A stretch of DNA of 64,000 nucleotides, taken from positions 62,001 to 126,000 of the forward strand of contig NZ_AUWQ01000017.1 of assembly GCF_000455205.1 (NCBI RefSeq), read 5' to 3'. This document shows positions 52,715-62,179 of this stretch, in pieces (position 1 is the first letter of the stretch; the number at the start of each line of letters is the position of its first letter). A program made the translations under genes and the position numbers. Under the pieces are notes generated by a model. The model saw only the letters and a program-made list of their open reading frames with translations, was not told the DNA's origin and did no database searches. Origin of the DNA: Mycobacterium sp. UM_CSW. GTDB lineage: Bacteria > Actinomycetota > Actinomycetes > Mycobacteriales > Mycobacteriaceae.

Positions 52715-53757
52715 CGGCGGCCCCTGCGGCTGCGGGCCCCGGCCGCGGCACCGCGGGCCAGGGTGTCGACCAGGAAGGTGAGCACGAACAGGACCAGCCC
52801 CGCCGCGATGTAGGCGCCGGCCTCGTACCGGTCGTCGAATTCCGCTGCCGCACCGGCGATCTTGGTCGCGAAGGTCGAACCGCCGTCGAACAGCGACCAC
52901 CCGAATGCCGCCTGGGTGCCCCGCAAGATGATCAGCAGCGCGACCGTCTCGCCCAAAGCGCGGCCTAGGCCCAGCATCGCGCCACTGACGTATCCGGATC
53001 GCCCGAAGGGCAGCACGGTCGTCTTGACCACTTCCCACCGGGTGGCGCCAAGGGCCAGTGCCGCCTCGATCTCCTCGTGCGGTGTCTGGACGAACACTTC
53101 CCGGGTGACCGCGGTGATGATCGGCAAAATCATCACCGCCAACACGATCCCGCCCGTGAAAATGGTGCCGCCGCCCGCCACCGACGCGTTGCCGGTGGCG
53201 AACAGGAAACACCAACCGAGGCTGTGATTCAGCCAGTTGGCGACCGGTCGCAGCTGCGGCGCCAGGACGTACAGGCCCCACACGCCGTAGACGATCGAGG
53301 GAACCGCGGCGAGCAGATCGACCGCGTAGGACAGCGGACCGGCGACCCGCCGCGGCGCGTACTGCGTGATGAACAGGGCGACGCCCAAGGCGACCGGCAT
53401 CGCCAGGACCAAGGCGAACACCGAGACGAACAGGGTCACCTGCAGCAGCTCGGGGATTCCGAAATGCATGGCCGACGTGTCGGTGGTGACCCAGCTACCG
53501 CCGTAGGTGAAGAAGTTCTCGTGGTTGCGCTTCAGCGCCGGGATCGCACGCAACAACAAGAACCCGCCGATGGCGGCGATCAGCACCACGATGAGAACGC
53601 CCGAACCCCTGGCGAGCCAACGGAATATCCGGTCCGCCATGCGCGGCTGGGCGCGTCCCCACGGGCTGATCGGCACGACGGGCGATTCCGGAAAGGGCGC
53701 AGCGACGACCGCGCCCGCACCCGCTGCGGAAGGGTTCGGGATCGAAGACTCTGTCAC
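52711..53757 (-). CDS. pstC: Phosphate ABC transporter permease PstC
   Basis: A 348-residue permease with a hydrophilic Pro-rich N-terminus, a first helix at about 52-72 and the loop EVFVQTPHEEIEAALALGATRWEVVKTTVLPFGRSGYVSGAMLGLGRALGETVALLII. GTG 53757 gives the usual start (VTESSIP). A GTG at 53805 that overlaps the pstS stop (GTGA) would add 16 unusual residues, but it cannot be excluded and would couple the two genes. Confidence 0.92.
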   Translation of the reverse strand: MTESSIPNPSAAGAGAVVAAPFPESPVVPISPWGRAQPRMADRIFRWLARGSGVLIVVLIAAIGGFLLLRAIPALKRNHENFFTYGGSWVTTDTSAMHFGIPELLQVTLFVSVFALVLAMPVALGVALFITQYAPRRVAGPLSYAVDLLAAVPSIVYGVWGLYVLAPQLRPVANWLNHSLGWCFLFATGNASVAGGGTIFTGGIVLAVMILPIITAVTREVFVQTPHEEIEAALALGATRWEVVKTTVLPFGRSGYVSGAMLGLGRALGETVALLIILRGTQAAFGWSLFDGGSTFATKIAGAAAEFDDRYEAGAYIAAGLVLFVLTFLVDTLARGAAAGARSRRGRR

Positions 53758-53801
53758 TGTGATCCCGTCACAGTCGTGCTGTCGCTCATTGCGCCCACCG
53801 G

Positions 53802-54926
53802 TCACTGCATGGCGTTGATCGCGGTAACCAATCGCCCCTTGACCTTATCGGTCAGCGGGACATAACCGGCGGACGCGAGGCCCTGCTGCCCGTTGGTCGC
53901 CGCCACGCCGAGGAACGATTTGATCGCCGCGGAGGTGGCCGGGTCGTAGCCCTTCGAGCAAACGATTTCGTAAGTCGCCAGCACCAGCGGGTAGGCGCCC
54001 GGCTGCTGGGCGGCGTACATCGGGTTCAGATCGAGCACCAGATCGTTGCCATCGGCCACGAAGCTGGCCGCCTGAATGGCCTTGTTGGCGGTGTCGCCGG
54101 TGAGCGGAACCACGCCGTTGCCGGTGTCGATCAGGGCATACGGCAAACCGGCCTGGTCGGCAAACCCCTTCTCGACGTACCCGATGGCACCGGGTGTGGA
54201 CCGCACGGCCTGGATCACGCCGGCCGACTTCGCGGCCCCTTCACCGACGCCGCCCTGGAACTCGGTGCCCACGCCGCGGGTCCAGCTCTGCGGCGCGGCG
54301 GCCGTCAAATACTTCTGGACGTTGTCGGTCGTTCCCGACGAGTCCGACCGGTAGATCGGCACCACTTTGGTAGCGGGTAGCGCCACGCCGGGATTGAGCG
54401 CCGCGAGTATCGGGTCGTTCCAGACCGTGATCCGGCCGCTGAAGACCTTGGCCAGGGCGTCACTGCTGAGAACCAGGTTCGAAACGCCCGGCAGGTTGTA
54501 CACCAGCGCGACCGGGCCGAAGACGAGCGGCAGGTCCCACGCCGGGTTTCCGTCGCAGCGCTTGGCGGCCGGGCCGATCTGGTCGGCGACCAGCGGGGAA
54601 TCCGTTCCCGCGAAGTCGACGTGGCCCGCGATGAACTGCTCGCGGCCGGCGCCCGACCCGGTCGGGTTGTACGACAGGCCCTTGCCCGGGCAGTACTGTC
54701 CCCAGACCTGGTTGAACAGCGACATGGCGTTCTGCTGAGCGGTCGAGCCCTCCGCCGTCAACCCGTTCTTCCCGCCGCACCCCGCGGTACCGGTGGGTCC
54801 CGAGAGGGTGGTCGGCGAAGCGCCGCTGTGGTTGTCGTCGCTGTGGCAGGCGGTCAGGGCTCCACCACAAACGGCCAGCGCCAGCGCGACCCTCGCCAGC
54901 GCCCTCCCCTGCCTGTCGAGCCTCAC
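53802..54926 (-). CDS. pstS: Phosphate-binding lipoprotein PstS
   Basis: The 374-residue lipoprotein captures phosphate outside the membrane and delivers it to PstCA. The signal peptide ends in the lipobox LTAC (Cys27 from GTG 54926). Phosphate-binding segments include GLTAEGSTAQQNAM, FAGTDSPLV, PIYRSDSSGTTDNVQKYL and STPGAIGYVEKGFA. GTG 54926 is preferred as it gives a short basic n-region; ATG 54947 is an alternative. It is the first gene of the operon that is divergent in function from phoY2. Confidence 0.93.
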   Translation of the reverse strand: MRLDRQGRALARVALALAVCGGALTACHSDDNHSGASPTTLSGPTGTAGCGGKNGLTAEGSTAQQNAMSLFNQVWGQYCPGKGLSYNPTGSGAGREQFIAGHVDFAGTDSPLVADQIGPAAKRCDGNPAWDLPLVFGPVALVYNLPGVSNLVLSSDALAKVFSGRITVWNDPILAALNPGVALPATKVVPIYRSDSSGTTDNVQKYLTAAAPQSWTRGVGTEFQGGVGEGAAKSAGVIQAVRSTPGAIGYVEKGFADQAGLPYALIDTGNGVVPLTGDTANKAIQAASFVADGNDLVLDLNPMYAAQQPGAYPLVLATYEIVCSKGYDPATSAAIKSFLGVAATNGQQGLASAGYVPLTDKVKGRLVTAINAMQ

Positions 54927-55084
54927 CGATCTCGCTTTCTGACGCATTCCGGGACGCGTGCGGGCGCCGCCGGCCGCTTCCCCAAGGAGGTTGCCAAGCC
55001 ACCGCGAAAATATGCGGCGACGAGACCCACAGAAGTCGGTAGAGATGAATGCAATGTGAACACTTCGCGTCCACACGGCTAGCG

Positions 55085-56781
<1,697 letters not shown>

Positions 56782-56958
56782 AAAGCCCCTCCAAATCGTG
56801 GGAAAGGCGTCTCCCAATTTCGATAACGCCACGACGCGTTGGTTGCCAGGTCATCTAACGATAACTTGCTACCTGCCATTTCGGTGCAGGGTGTGCGCCA
56901 CTGTGAGGCCCGCCACCGGACGGTCCGCGGCACGGCGGCCATGGTATTACGCGACAAT

Positions 56959-57771
56959 GTGCGCATGCGCAAGGTGCTGATCGGCGTCGGAGCGGCGGCC
57001 GTCGCCGTGGCGGTGATCGTGATCGGCGCCGTCGGCGTCGACTACGGAACCAGCATCTACGCCGAATACCGGCTGTCCACCAGTATGCGCAAGGTGGCGA
57101 ATCTGGGGTCCGACCCGTTCGTCGCCATCGTGGCTTTTCCCTTCATCCCGCAGGCGCTGCGGCGGCACTACAGCCAGGTGGAGATCAAGGCCAACGCGAT
57201 CGATCACGCGATGGTAGGCAAGGCCACCCTCGAGGCCACCATGTATTCGGTCGACCTGAGCTATGCGTCCTGGCTGATCAGGCCCGAGGCGAAGCTGCCG
57301 GTGGGGAGGCTGGAGAGCCGCATCATCGTCGACTCGATCCACCTGGGCCGCTACATGGGCATCACCGACCTGATGGTCGAGGCGCCGCCCAACGAAACCA
57401 ACACCGCCACCGGCGGCGTCACCGCCTCGGGCATCTCCGACAGCCACGGACTGGTGTTCAGCGGCACCCCCAAATCGGCCGACTTCGATCACCGGGTCAG
57501 CGTCTCGGTCGACCTGTCCATCGCCCCCGACGACCCCGCGACGCTGGTGGTCACCCCCACCGGCGTCCTCACCGGGCCCGACACCGCCAACCAATCCGTT
57601 CCGGACGCCAAGCGGGACGCCGTCTTGCGCGCCTTCAGCACCAGGCTGCCCAATCAGCGGCTGCCGTTCGGCGTGGCGCCCACCTCGGAGGGCGCTCGCG
57701 GCTCCGACATCATCATCGAAGGCGTCACCCAGGGAGTAACCCTGACGCTCGACGGGTTTAAGCAGTCATGA
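56959..57771 (+). CDS. lmeA: LmeA-family phospholipid-binding protein (Rv0817c-like)
   Basis: A 270-residue exported DUF2993 protein. The N-terminus MRKVLIGVGAAAVAVAVIVIGAVGVDYG is a signal anchor. LmeA supports mannan elongation of lipomannan in the periplasm, and this gene is in the same place as Rv0817c. Start candidates are ATG 56941, GTG 56959 and ATG 56965. I chose GTG 56959 because a -10-like TATTAC lies eight bases before it, suggesting leaderless translation. Confidence 0.82.
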   Translation: MRMRKVLIGVGAAAVAVAVIVIGAVGVDYGTSIYAEYRLSTSMRKVANLGSDPFVAIVAFPFIPQALRRHYSQVEIKANAIDHAMVGKATLEATMYSVDLSYASWLIRPEAKLPVGRLESRIIVDSIHLGRYMGITDLMVEAPPNETNTATGGVTASGISDSHGLVFSGTPKSADFDHRVSVSVDLSIAPDDPATLVVTPTGVLTGPDTANQSVPDAKRDAVLRAFSTRLPNQRLPFGVAPTSEGARGSDIIIEGVTQGVTLTLDGFKQS

Positions 57772-57785
57772 TGATGCGCGCCGAC

Positions 57786-57845
57786 GACGATGCAGAGCGA
57801 AGCGATGAGGTGGGGGCACCTCCCGCTTGCGGGGGAGAGTGGCGC
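57786..57845 (+). repeat. Mycobacterial intergenic repeat, copy 1
   Basis: The stretch begins GACGATGCAGAGCGAAGCGA and continues into GGGGGCACCTCCCGC-TT-GCGGGGGAG, a short hairpin, then ends at the thiX ribosome region. Similar sequences are scattered between genes of M. avium-type genomes. A related, shorter form occurs at 60298-60328. Confidence 0.55.
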
Positions 57846-57847
57846 AT

Positions 57848-58276
57848 ATGAGCACCGTGATCGTCGCGCTCGTGGCGGCCCTCCTGGTGGCAAGCCTCGC
57901 TGGATGGTTGCTTACGCGCCGCTCGGGACACGTCCGCGAGGTCGCCTCTGATCAAAGCGCCGAGCCCGACACCGCGGACCTGGGCCTTTCCCGCAGCGGG
58001 CCCACCATCGTGCATTTCAGCGCGGCGTGGTGCGGGCCCTGTGATCGGGTCCGCCGGGTGGTGCATCAGCTCTGCGAGGACATGGGCGACGCGGGATCTC
58101 CCATCGCGCACCTTGAGATCGACCTGGACGCCGATCCGGCGACGGCCCGGCGGTTTTCGGTGCTGTCCCTGCCCACCACGCTGATCTTCGACGCCAACGG
58201 GCAACAGCGATACCGGGCCTCCGGGGTCCCGAAGGCCGCCGACCTGCGCTCGGTGCTGCAGCCGCTGTTGGCTTGA
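57848..58276 (+). CDS. thiX: Membrane-anchored thioredoxin ThiX
   Basis: The 142-residue thioredoxin-fold protein has an N-terminal transmembrane anchor (about 4-23) and the active site WCGPC (61-65), with cis-Pro in LPTTLIFD. It is placed outside the membrane by the anchor. It corresponds to Rv0816c and precedes the sulfur genes cysA2 and sseC2, so it may reduce substrates in sulfur transfer (inference). Confidence 0.88.
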   Translation: MSTVIVALVAALLVASLAGWLLTRRSGHVREVASDQSAEPDTADLGLSRSGPTIVHFSAAWCGPCDRVRRVVHQLCEDMGDAGSPIAHLEIDLDADPATARRFSVLSLPTTLIFDANGQQRYRASGVPKAADLRSVLQPLLA

Positions 58277-58305
58277 GCGCGGCGTCATTGGGTAAGCTTG
58301 CCGAC

Positions 58306-58395
58306 GTGTCAGCCCGCCTCGAGCCCATGCTCACCATGCGTCGCACAGTCGATCTGTGCCGCATCGCGGGTTGTTGTTGTTGCTGTAGCTGCTGA
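58306..58395 (+). CDS. Poly-cysteine leader peptide (cysteine-responsive attenuator)
   Basis: The 29-codon frame starts at GTG 58306 and ends with CCCCCSC before TGA at 58393. A -10 box TAAGCT at 58293-58298 is seven bases before the GTG, so the mRNA is leaderless. Leaderless poly-Cys small ORFs upstream of sulfur genes are known in mycobacteria to slow ribosomes when cysteine is scarce and thereby open expression of the downstream operon. The downstream genes here are a DUF4395 membrane protein, cysA2 and sseC2. Confidence 0.88.
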   Translation: MSARLEPMLTMRRTVDLCRIAGCCCCCSC

Positions 58396-58500
58396 GTAGC
58401 AGCGCCCCGCGCGCACTCGGAGCAGCTTCGGAGCCCCTACCGAGGCTTTCCAAGGCGCGCCTCCCCCTTTCCGCGCAACAAGATTTCTAGGAGTAATCCC

Positions 58501-58965
58501 GTGCCGAGCAACAAGACCGCCGTCGAGCCGGACCGCGTGGACGTCCGCGGACCCCGGTTTACGGCCTGGGTCACCACCGCGGTCTTGGTCGTCGCCCTCA
58601 CCGTTTCGGCCGCCAGCCCCCTGGCGGCCGCGGTCATTCTGGCGGCGCAGGCCGTGATCTTTGCGATCGGCGCCGTCGGCGGCCCGCGCCGGCATCCCTA
58701 TGGCCGGGTGTTCGCCACCGTCGTTGCGCCCCGGCTGGGGCCGGTCACCGAACGCGAACCGGTCGCGCCACTGAAGTTCGCGCAACTCGTCGGCTTGATC
58801 TTCGCGGTCGTCGGGGCGGCGGGATTCGCCGCCGGCGCCTTCCTGGTCGGGGTCATCGCCACCGCGTTCGCGCTGGTTGCCGCCTTCCTGAACGCCGCCT
58901 TCGGCATCTGCCTGGGCTGCCAGCTCTACCCCCTGGTCGCGCGCCTGCGGCCGACCCCCTCCTAG
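58501..58965 (+). CDS. DUF4395 membrane protein of the sulfur operon
   Basis: A 154-residue protein with four predicted transmembrane helices and GICLGCQLY near the end, whose CxxC pair is typical of DUF4395 proteins linked with thiosulfate sulfurtransferases. GTG 58501 has AGGAG upstream. It lies 105 bp after the poly-Cys leader and 36 bp before cysA2. It may move sulfur compounds or hold a redox disulfide (inference). Confidence 0.8.
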   Translation: MPSNKTAVEPDRVDVRGPRFTAWVTTAVLVVALTVSAASPLAAAVILAAQAVIFAIGAVGGPRRHPYGRVFATVVAPRLGPVTEREPVAPLKFAQLVGLIFAVVGAAGFAAGAFLVGVIATAFALVAAFLNAAFGICLGCQLYPLVARLRPTPS

Positions 58966-59001
58966 CCCCATTCATCAGCAGCAACCGAAAGGAATCCATC
59001 C

Positions 59002-59835
59002 ATGGCACGCTCCGACGTCCTGGTCTCCGCAGACTGGGCCCAGAGCAATCTCGACGCCGAGAACGTCGTCTTCGTGGAAGTGGACGAGGACACCAGCGCG
59101 TACGACACCGGCCACATCCCGGGAGCGGTCAGGCTGGACTGGCGCACCGATTTGCAGGATCCGGTCAAACGTGACTTCGTCGACGCGCAGCAATTCTCGA
59201 AGCTGCTGTCCGACCGCGGCATCGCCAACGACGACACCGTGATCCTCTATGGCGGCAACAACAACTGGTTCGCCGCCTACGCCTACTGGTATTTCAAGCT
59301 CTACGGCCACGAGAAGGTCAAGCTGCTTGATGGCGGCCGCAAGAAGTGGGAACTCGACCGGCGCCCGCTGTCCACCGACCTGGTCAACCGGCCGGCGACG
59401 TCGTACACCGCGGCCCCGCCGGACAACACCATCCGGGCCTTCCGCGACGAGGTCATCGCGGCGATCAACGTCAAGAACCTCGTCGACGTGCGCTCCCCCG
59501 ACGAGTTCTCGGGCAAGATCCTCGCGCCGGCGCACCTGCCCCAGGAGCAAAGCCAGCGGCCGGGCCACGTCCCGGGCGCGATCAACGTCCCGTGGAGCAA
59601 GGCCGCCAACGAGGACGGCACCTTCAAGTCCGACGAGGAGCTGGCCAAGCTGTACGCCGACGCCGGCCTGGATGGAACGAAGGAAACCATCGCGTACTGC
59701 CGAATCGGGGAACGCTCGTCGCACACCTGGTTCGTGCTGCGGGAATTACTCGGCCATAAAAACGTCAAGAACTACGACGGCAGTTGGACGGAATACGGCT
59801 CCCTGGTGGGTGCCCCGATCGAGTTGGGAAGCTGA
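59002..59835 (+). CDS. cysA2: Thiosulfate sulfurtransferase CysA2
   Basis: The 277-residue, two-domain rhodanese has exactly the length of M. tuberculosis CysA2 (Rv0815c). The C-terminal domain has the active-site loop AYCRIGERSSHTWF with Cys233, and the N-terminal domain is the inactive copy (ILYGGNNNWF). It transfers sulfane sulfur from thiosulfate to acceptors. It is followed one base later by sseC2. Confidence 0.93.
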   Translation: MARSDVLVSADWAQSNLDAENVVFVEVDEDTSAYDTGHIPGAVRLDWRTDLQDPVKRDFVDAQQFSKLLSDRGIANDDTVILYGGNNNWFAAYAYWYFKLYGHEKVKLLDGGRKKWELDRRPLSTDLVNRPATSYTAAPPDNTIRAFRDEVIAAINVKNLVDVRSPDEFSGKILAPAHLPQEQSQRPGHVPGAINVPWSKAANEDGTFKSDEELAKLYADAGLDGTKETIAYCRIGERSSHTWFVLRELLGHKNVKNYDGSWTEYGSLVGAPIELGS

Positions 59836-59836
59836 T

Positions 59837-60139
59837 ATGTGCTCTGGACCGAAGCAAGGACTGACGTTGCCCGCCAGCGTCGATCTGGAGAAGGAAACGG
59901 TCATCACCGGACGGGTCGTGGACGGCGACGGTCAGGCGGTGGGTGGCGCATTCGTCCGCCTGCTGGACTCCTCGGACGAGTTCACGGCCGAGGTTGTCGC
60001 GTCGGCCACCGGTGACTTCCGGTTCTTCGCGGCACCGGGGTCCTGGACGCTGCGCGCGCTTTCCCCCGTCGGCAACGGCGACGCCGTGGTCGCACCGTCG
60101 GGCGCCGGCATTCACGAGGTCGACGTCAAGATCGCCTGA
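59837..60139 (+). CDS. sseC2: SseC2, DUF1416 sulfur-metabolism protein
   Basis: A 100-residue protein with Cys2 in MCSGPKQGLTLP and a carboxypeptidase-regulatory-like beta sandwich (ITGRVVDGDGQAVGGAFVRLLDSSDEF). It always follows CysA-type rhodaneses in mycobacteria; the conserved Cys2 could accept sulfur. ATG 59837 begins one base after the cysA2 stop. Confidence 0.9.
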   Translation: MCSGPKQGLTLPASVDLEKETVITGRVVDGDGQAVGGAFVRLLDSSDEFTAEVVASATGDFRFFAAPGSWTLRALSPVGNGDAVVAPSGAGIHEVDVKIA

Positions 60140-60187
60140 CGGACCGGCCGGTCCCCGGGGATCCGCGGGACGAATAGACTCGTCCTC

Positions 60188-60286
60188 GTGGTGCTCTTCT
60201 TCGAGATCATGCTGGTCGTCGCAGTCGTGGTCATTTCATGGTTCGCGCTGTACACCCTCTACCGGCTCATCACTGACGAGTCGTGA
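60188..60286 (+). CDS. Leaderless 32-residue single-pass membrane peptide
   Basis: GTG 60188 opens VVLFFEIMLVVAVVVISWFALYTLYR, a single transmembrane segment with a short charged tail (LITDES). A -10-like TAGACT at 60175-60180 lies exactly seven bases upstream, the spacing of a leaderless start. Composition is strongly coding-like. The function is unknown; it lies between sseC2 and the nitrobindin-like gene. Confidence 0.7.
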   Translation: MVLFFEIMLVVAVVVISWFALYTLYRLITDES

Positions 60287-60297
60287 CCCGCGCCGGC

Positions 60298-60328
60298 GAC
60301 GATGCAGCGCGCAGCGATGGTGAGGAGC
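60298..60328 (+). repeat. Mycobacterial intergenic repeat, copy 2
   Basis: Begins GACGATGCAGCGCGCAGCGA and ends GTGAGGAGC, related to 57786-57810 but without the hairpin. Its AGGAG forms the ribosome site of the next gene, so the repeat carries a translation signal. Confidence 0.5.
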
Positions 60329-60335
60329 GGCGCGC

Positions 60336-61004
60336 TTGAGCTCCGAAGACCCTGACGGCCCAGTCGTTTCCGGCGGCTCGGGCGACCGCGCCGTCGCGGC
60401 CGCCGCCGAACGCGCCAAGCTGACCGCGGCCCGCAACATTCCCGGCTTCGACGACCTGCCGGTCCCCGCCGACACCGCGAATCTGCGCGAAGGGGCGAAC
60501 CTCAACGACGCGCTGCTGGCGCTGCTGCCGCTGGTCGGAGTGTGGCGCGGCGAGGGCGAGGGCCGCGGACCCGACGGGGATTACCGGTTCGGCCAGCAGA
60601 TCGTGGTCTCGCACGACGGCGGCGACTATCTGAATTGGGAAGCCCGGTCCTGGCGGCTCAACGAGGCGGGTGGGTACCGCGAACCGGGCCTGCGCGAGAC
60701 GGGCTTCTGGCGCTTCGTCAGCGATCCCGACGACGATCCCACCGAGTCGCAGGCGATCGAGTTGTTGTTGGCCCATTCGGCCGGGTACATCGAGTTGTTC
60801 TACGGGCGGCCCCGCACGCAGTCGTCGTGGGAGCTGGTGACCGACGCGCTGGCCCGCAGCCGGTCGGGACTGCTGGTCGGTGGCGCCAAGCGGCTCTACG
60901 GCATCGTCGAAGGCGGCGACCTGGCCTACGTCGAGGAGCGGGTGGACGCCGACGGCGGCCTGGTGCCCCATCTTTCGGCGCGGCTGTCGCGGTTCGCCGG
61001 ATAG
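60336..61004 (+). CDS. Nitrobindin/FABP-like beta-barrel protein (Rv0813c-like)
   Basis: The 222-residue protein has a long flexible N-terminus and a ten-stranded barrel from about residue 60. The nitrobindin motif GxWxGxGxG appears as [11 protein letters not shown], followed by [21 protein letters not shown] and GFWRF. Mycobacterial nitrobindins bind haem b and can scavenge peroxynitrite; Rv0813c was first described as a fatty-acid-binding-like fold. TTG 60336 is the start, served by AGGAG. Confidence 0.85.
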   Translation: MSSEDPDGPVVSGGSGDRAVAAAAERAKLTAARNIPGFDDLPVPADTANLREGANLNDALLALLPLVGVWRGEGEGRGPDGDYRFGQQIVVSHDGGDYLNWEARSWRLNEAGGYREPGLRETGFWRFVSDPDDDPTESQAIELLLAHSAGYIELFYGRPRTQSSWELVTDALARSRSGLLVGGAKRLYGIVEGGDLAYVEERVDADGGLVPHLSARLSRFAG

Positions 61005-61030
61005 TTCCATGCGAGGTCCGGACATGGAGC

Positions 61031-61154
61031 GGCCCCCGAGCAAAGCTCCTGGTTGGACTGACCGGAAGCTCGGGGGCCGGGTGGCTACGGGGAATTCGCC
61101 AGCGCGCGTTGATCGCCGACTCTTCCGAGCCAATGCAGCTAGCGCGTAGCCACC
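61031..61154. other. Structured intergenic region with two long inverted repeats
   Basis: In the 249-bp gap between convergent genes, GGCCCCCGAGC (61031-61041) pairs with GCTCGGGGGCC (61068-61078). Directly after it, GGTGGCTACG (61080-61089) pairs with CGTAGCCACC (61145-61154). The arms are perfect (11 and 10 bp), but the loops are large (26 and 55 nt), unlike simple terminators. It may be a bidirectional terminator or a folded small RNA. Confidence 0.5.
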
Positions 61155-61253
61155 TCACATGTCCATGAAGCTATCAATTTCGCGGACCACCTCCCTTCCT
61201 GTGTACGGCCGACCGTACCTGGGATTGCGCTAGCCGACAACCGAATTCAGCGC

Positions 61254-62138
61254 TCAGCGATCGCTGACGATGGCCGCGTCGACCAGCTCTGCGAATTCGG
61301 TGGCGATCGGGGACCGGAGCAGTCGCCGGCCATCAAGCGTGTGCACCCGAGCCGCCAGGGTCATGCTCGACACCAGCCAAATGCCTTGGGCGGCATGCAA
61401 GTCCGCGACCCGCAGCGCCCGGTAGTCGCAGTCGTAGCCCTTGGCCCGGGCCACCTCGAAGAGCGCCTGTTGCGTGGTGCCCCGCAGGATCGGATACCAA
61501 GGCGGCGGTGTCAGCAGGCACGGGTTCCCGTCCGCGCCCGGTTCGGCGGCGATGACGACCGTCGAGCGCGGGCCTTCCAGGATGTAGCCGTCGGAGCTGA
61601 TGAAGATGACGTCGCCAGCACCGTGGCGGGCGGCGTGCCGCAGGGCGGCCATGTTGACCGCGTACGACAGCGTCTTGGCCCCGGCCAGCAGCCAGGGCAT
61701 GGCGTCGGCACCGCGGGCCGGCAGTCCGCGATCCAGCGTCATAGCGGCGAGCCCGTCGCGGCGAACCGCGGTCACCCTTTCGGGGACGGGGTTCACCATC
61801 ACGTACGCGGTCGGAGCCGATCCGCCCTCGCGGCCGCGCGTGTAGATCAGGCGCATCGCACCTTCGTCGGAGGTGCCCGCGGCCCACCGGCGCGCCGCCT
61901 CGTCGATGGCAGTGCGCCAGGCGGCGAGGTCCGGCTCAGGCAGGTCCATCATCTTGGCGGACTGCGTCAGGCGCTGCAGATGGGAGCCCACCAGGCAGGC
62001 ACGGCCGTCGCGCACCAGCAGCGTCTCGAAGATTCCGTCGCCGCGAACCGCGGCCAGGTCGTCGGCGTGCAGCAGCGGCGCCCCCGGCGGATGGGCCTCG
62101 CCGTCCAGCGTGAGGATCACACCCGTCTGGTCAGCCAT
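61254..62138 (-). CDS. pabC: Aminotransferase class IV, aminodeoxychorismate lyase-like (Rv0812-like)
   Basis: A 294-residue PLP fold-type IV enzyme. The Schiff-base Lys is in LLAGAKTLSYAVNM (about residue 159), with GDGIFETLLVRDGR near 32-45 and GDVIFISSDGYILEGPRSTVVI for phosphate/carboxylate binding. It is annotated as 4-amino-4-deoxychorismate lyase (folate) or as a D- or branched-chain aminotransferase, and sequence alone does not decide. ATG 62138 is divergent from ygfZ by 41 bp. Confidence 0.82.
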   Translation of the reverse strand: MADQTGVILTLDGEAHPPGAPLLHADDLAAVRGDGIFETLLVRDGRACLVGSHLQRLTQSAKMMDLPEPDLAAWRTAIDEAARRWAAGTSDEGAMRLIYTRGREGGSAPTAYVMVNPVPERVTAVRRDGLAAMTLDRGLPARGADAMPWLLAGAKTLSYAVNMAALRHAARHGAGDVIFISSDGYILEGPRSTVVIAAEPGADGNPCLLTPPPWYPILRGTTQQALFEVARAKGYDCDYRALRVADLHAAQGIWLVSSMTLAARVHTLDGRRLLRSPIATEFAELVDAAIVSDR

Positions 62139-62179
62139 GAGGGGTAAGCCTAGCCGCGAGGGTCCGTAGAGTTTGAGGG

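Noticed and set aside
61155-61190. Eleven-codon minus-strand ORF (GTG, then VREIDSFMDM) next to a GGGAGG
   Set aside because: Too short, and the ribosome site is too close to the start; probably chance.
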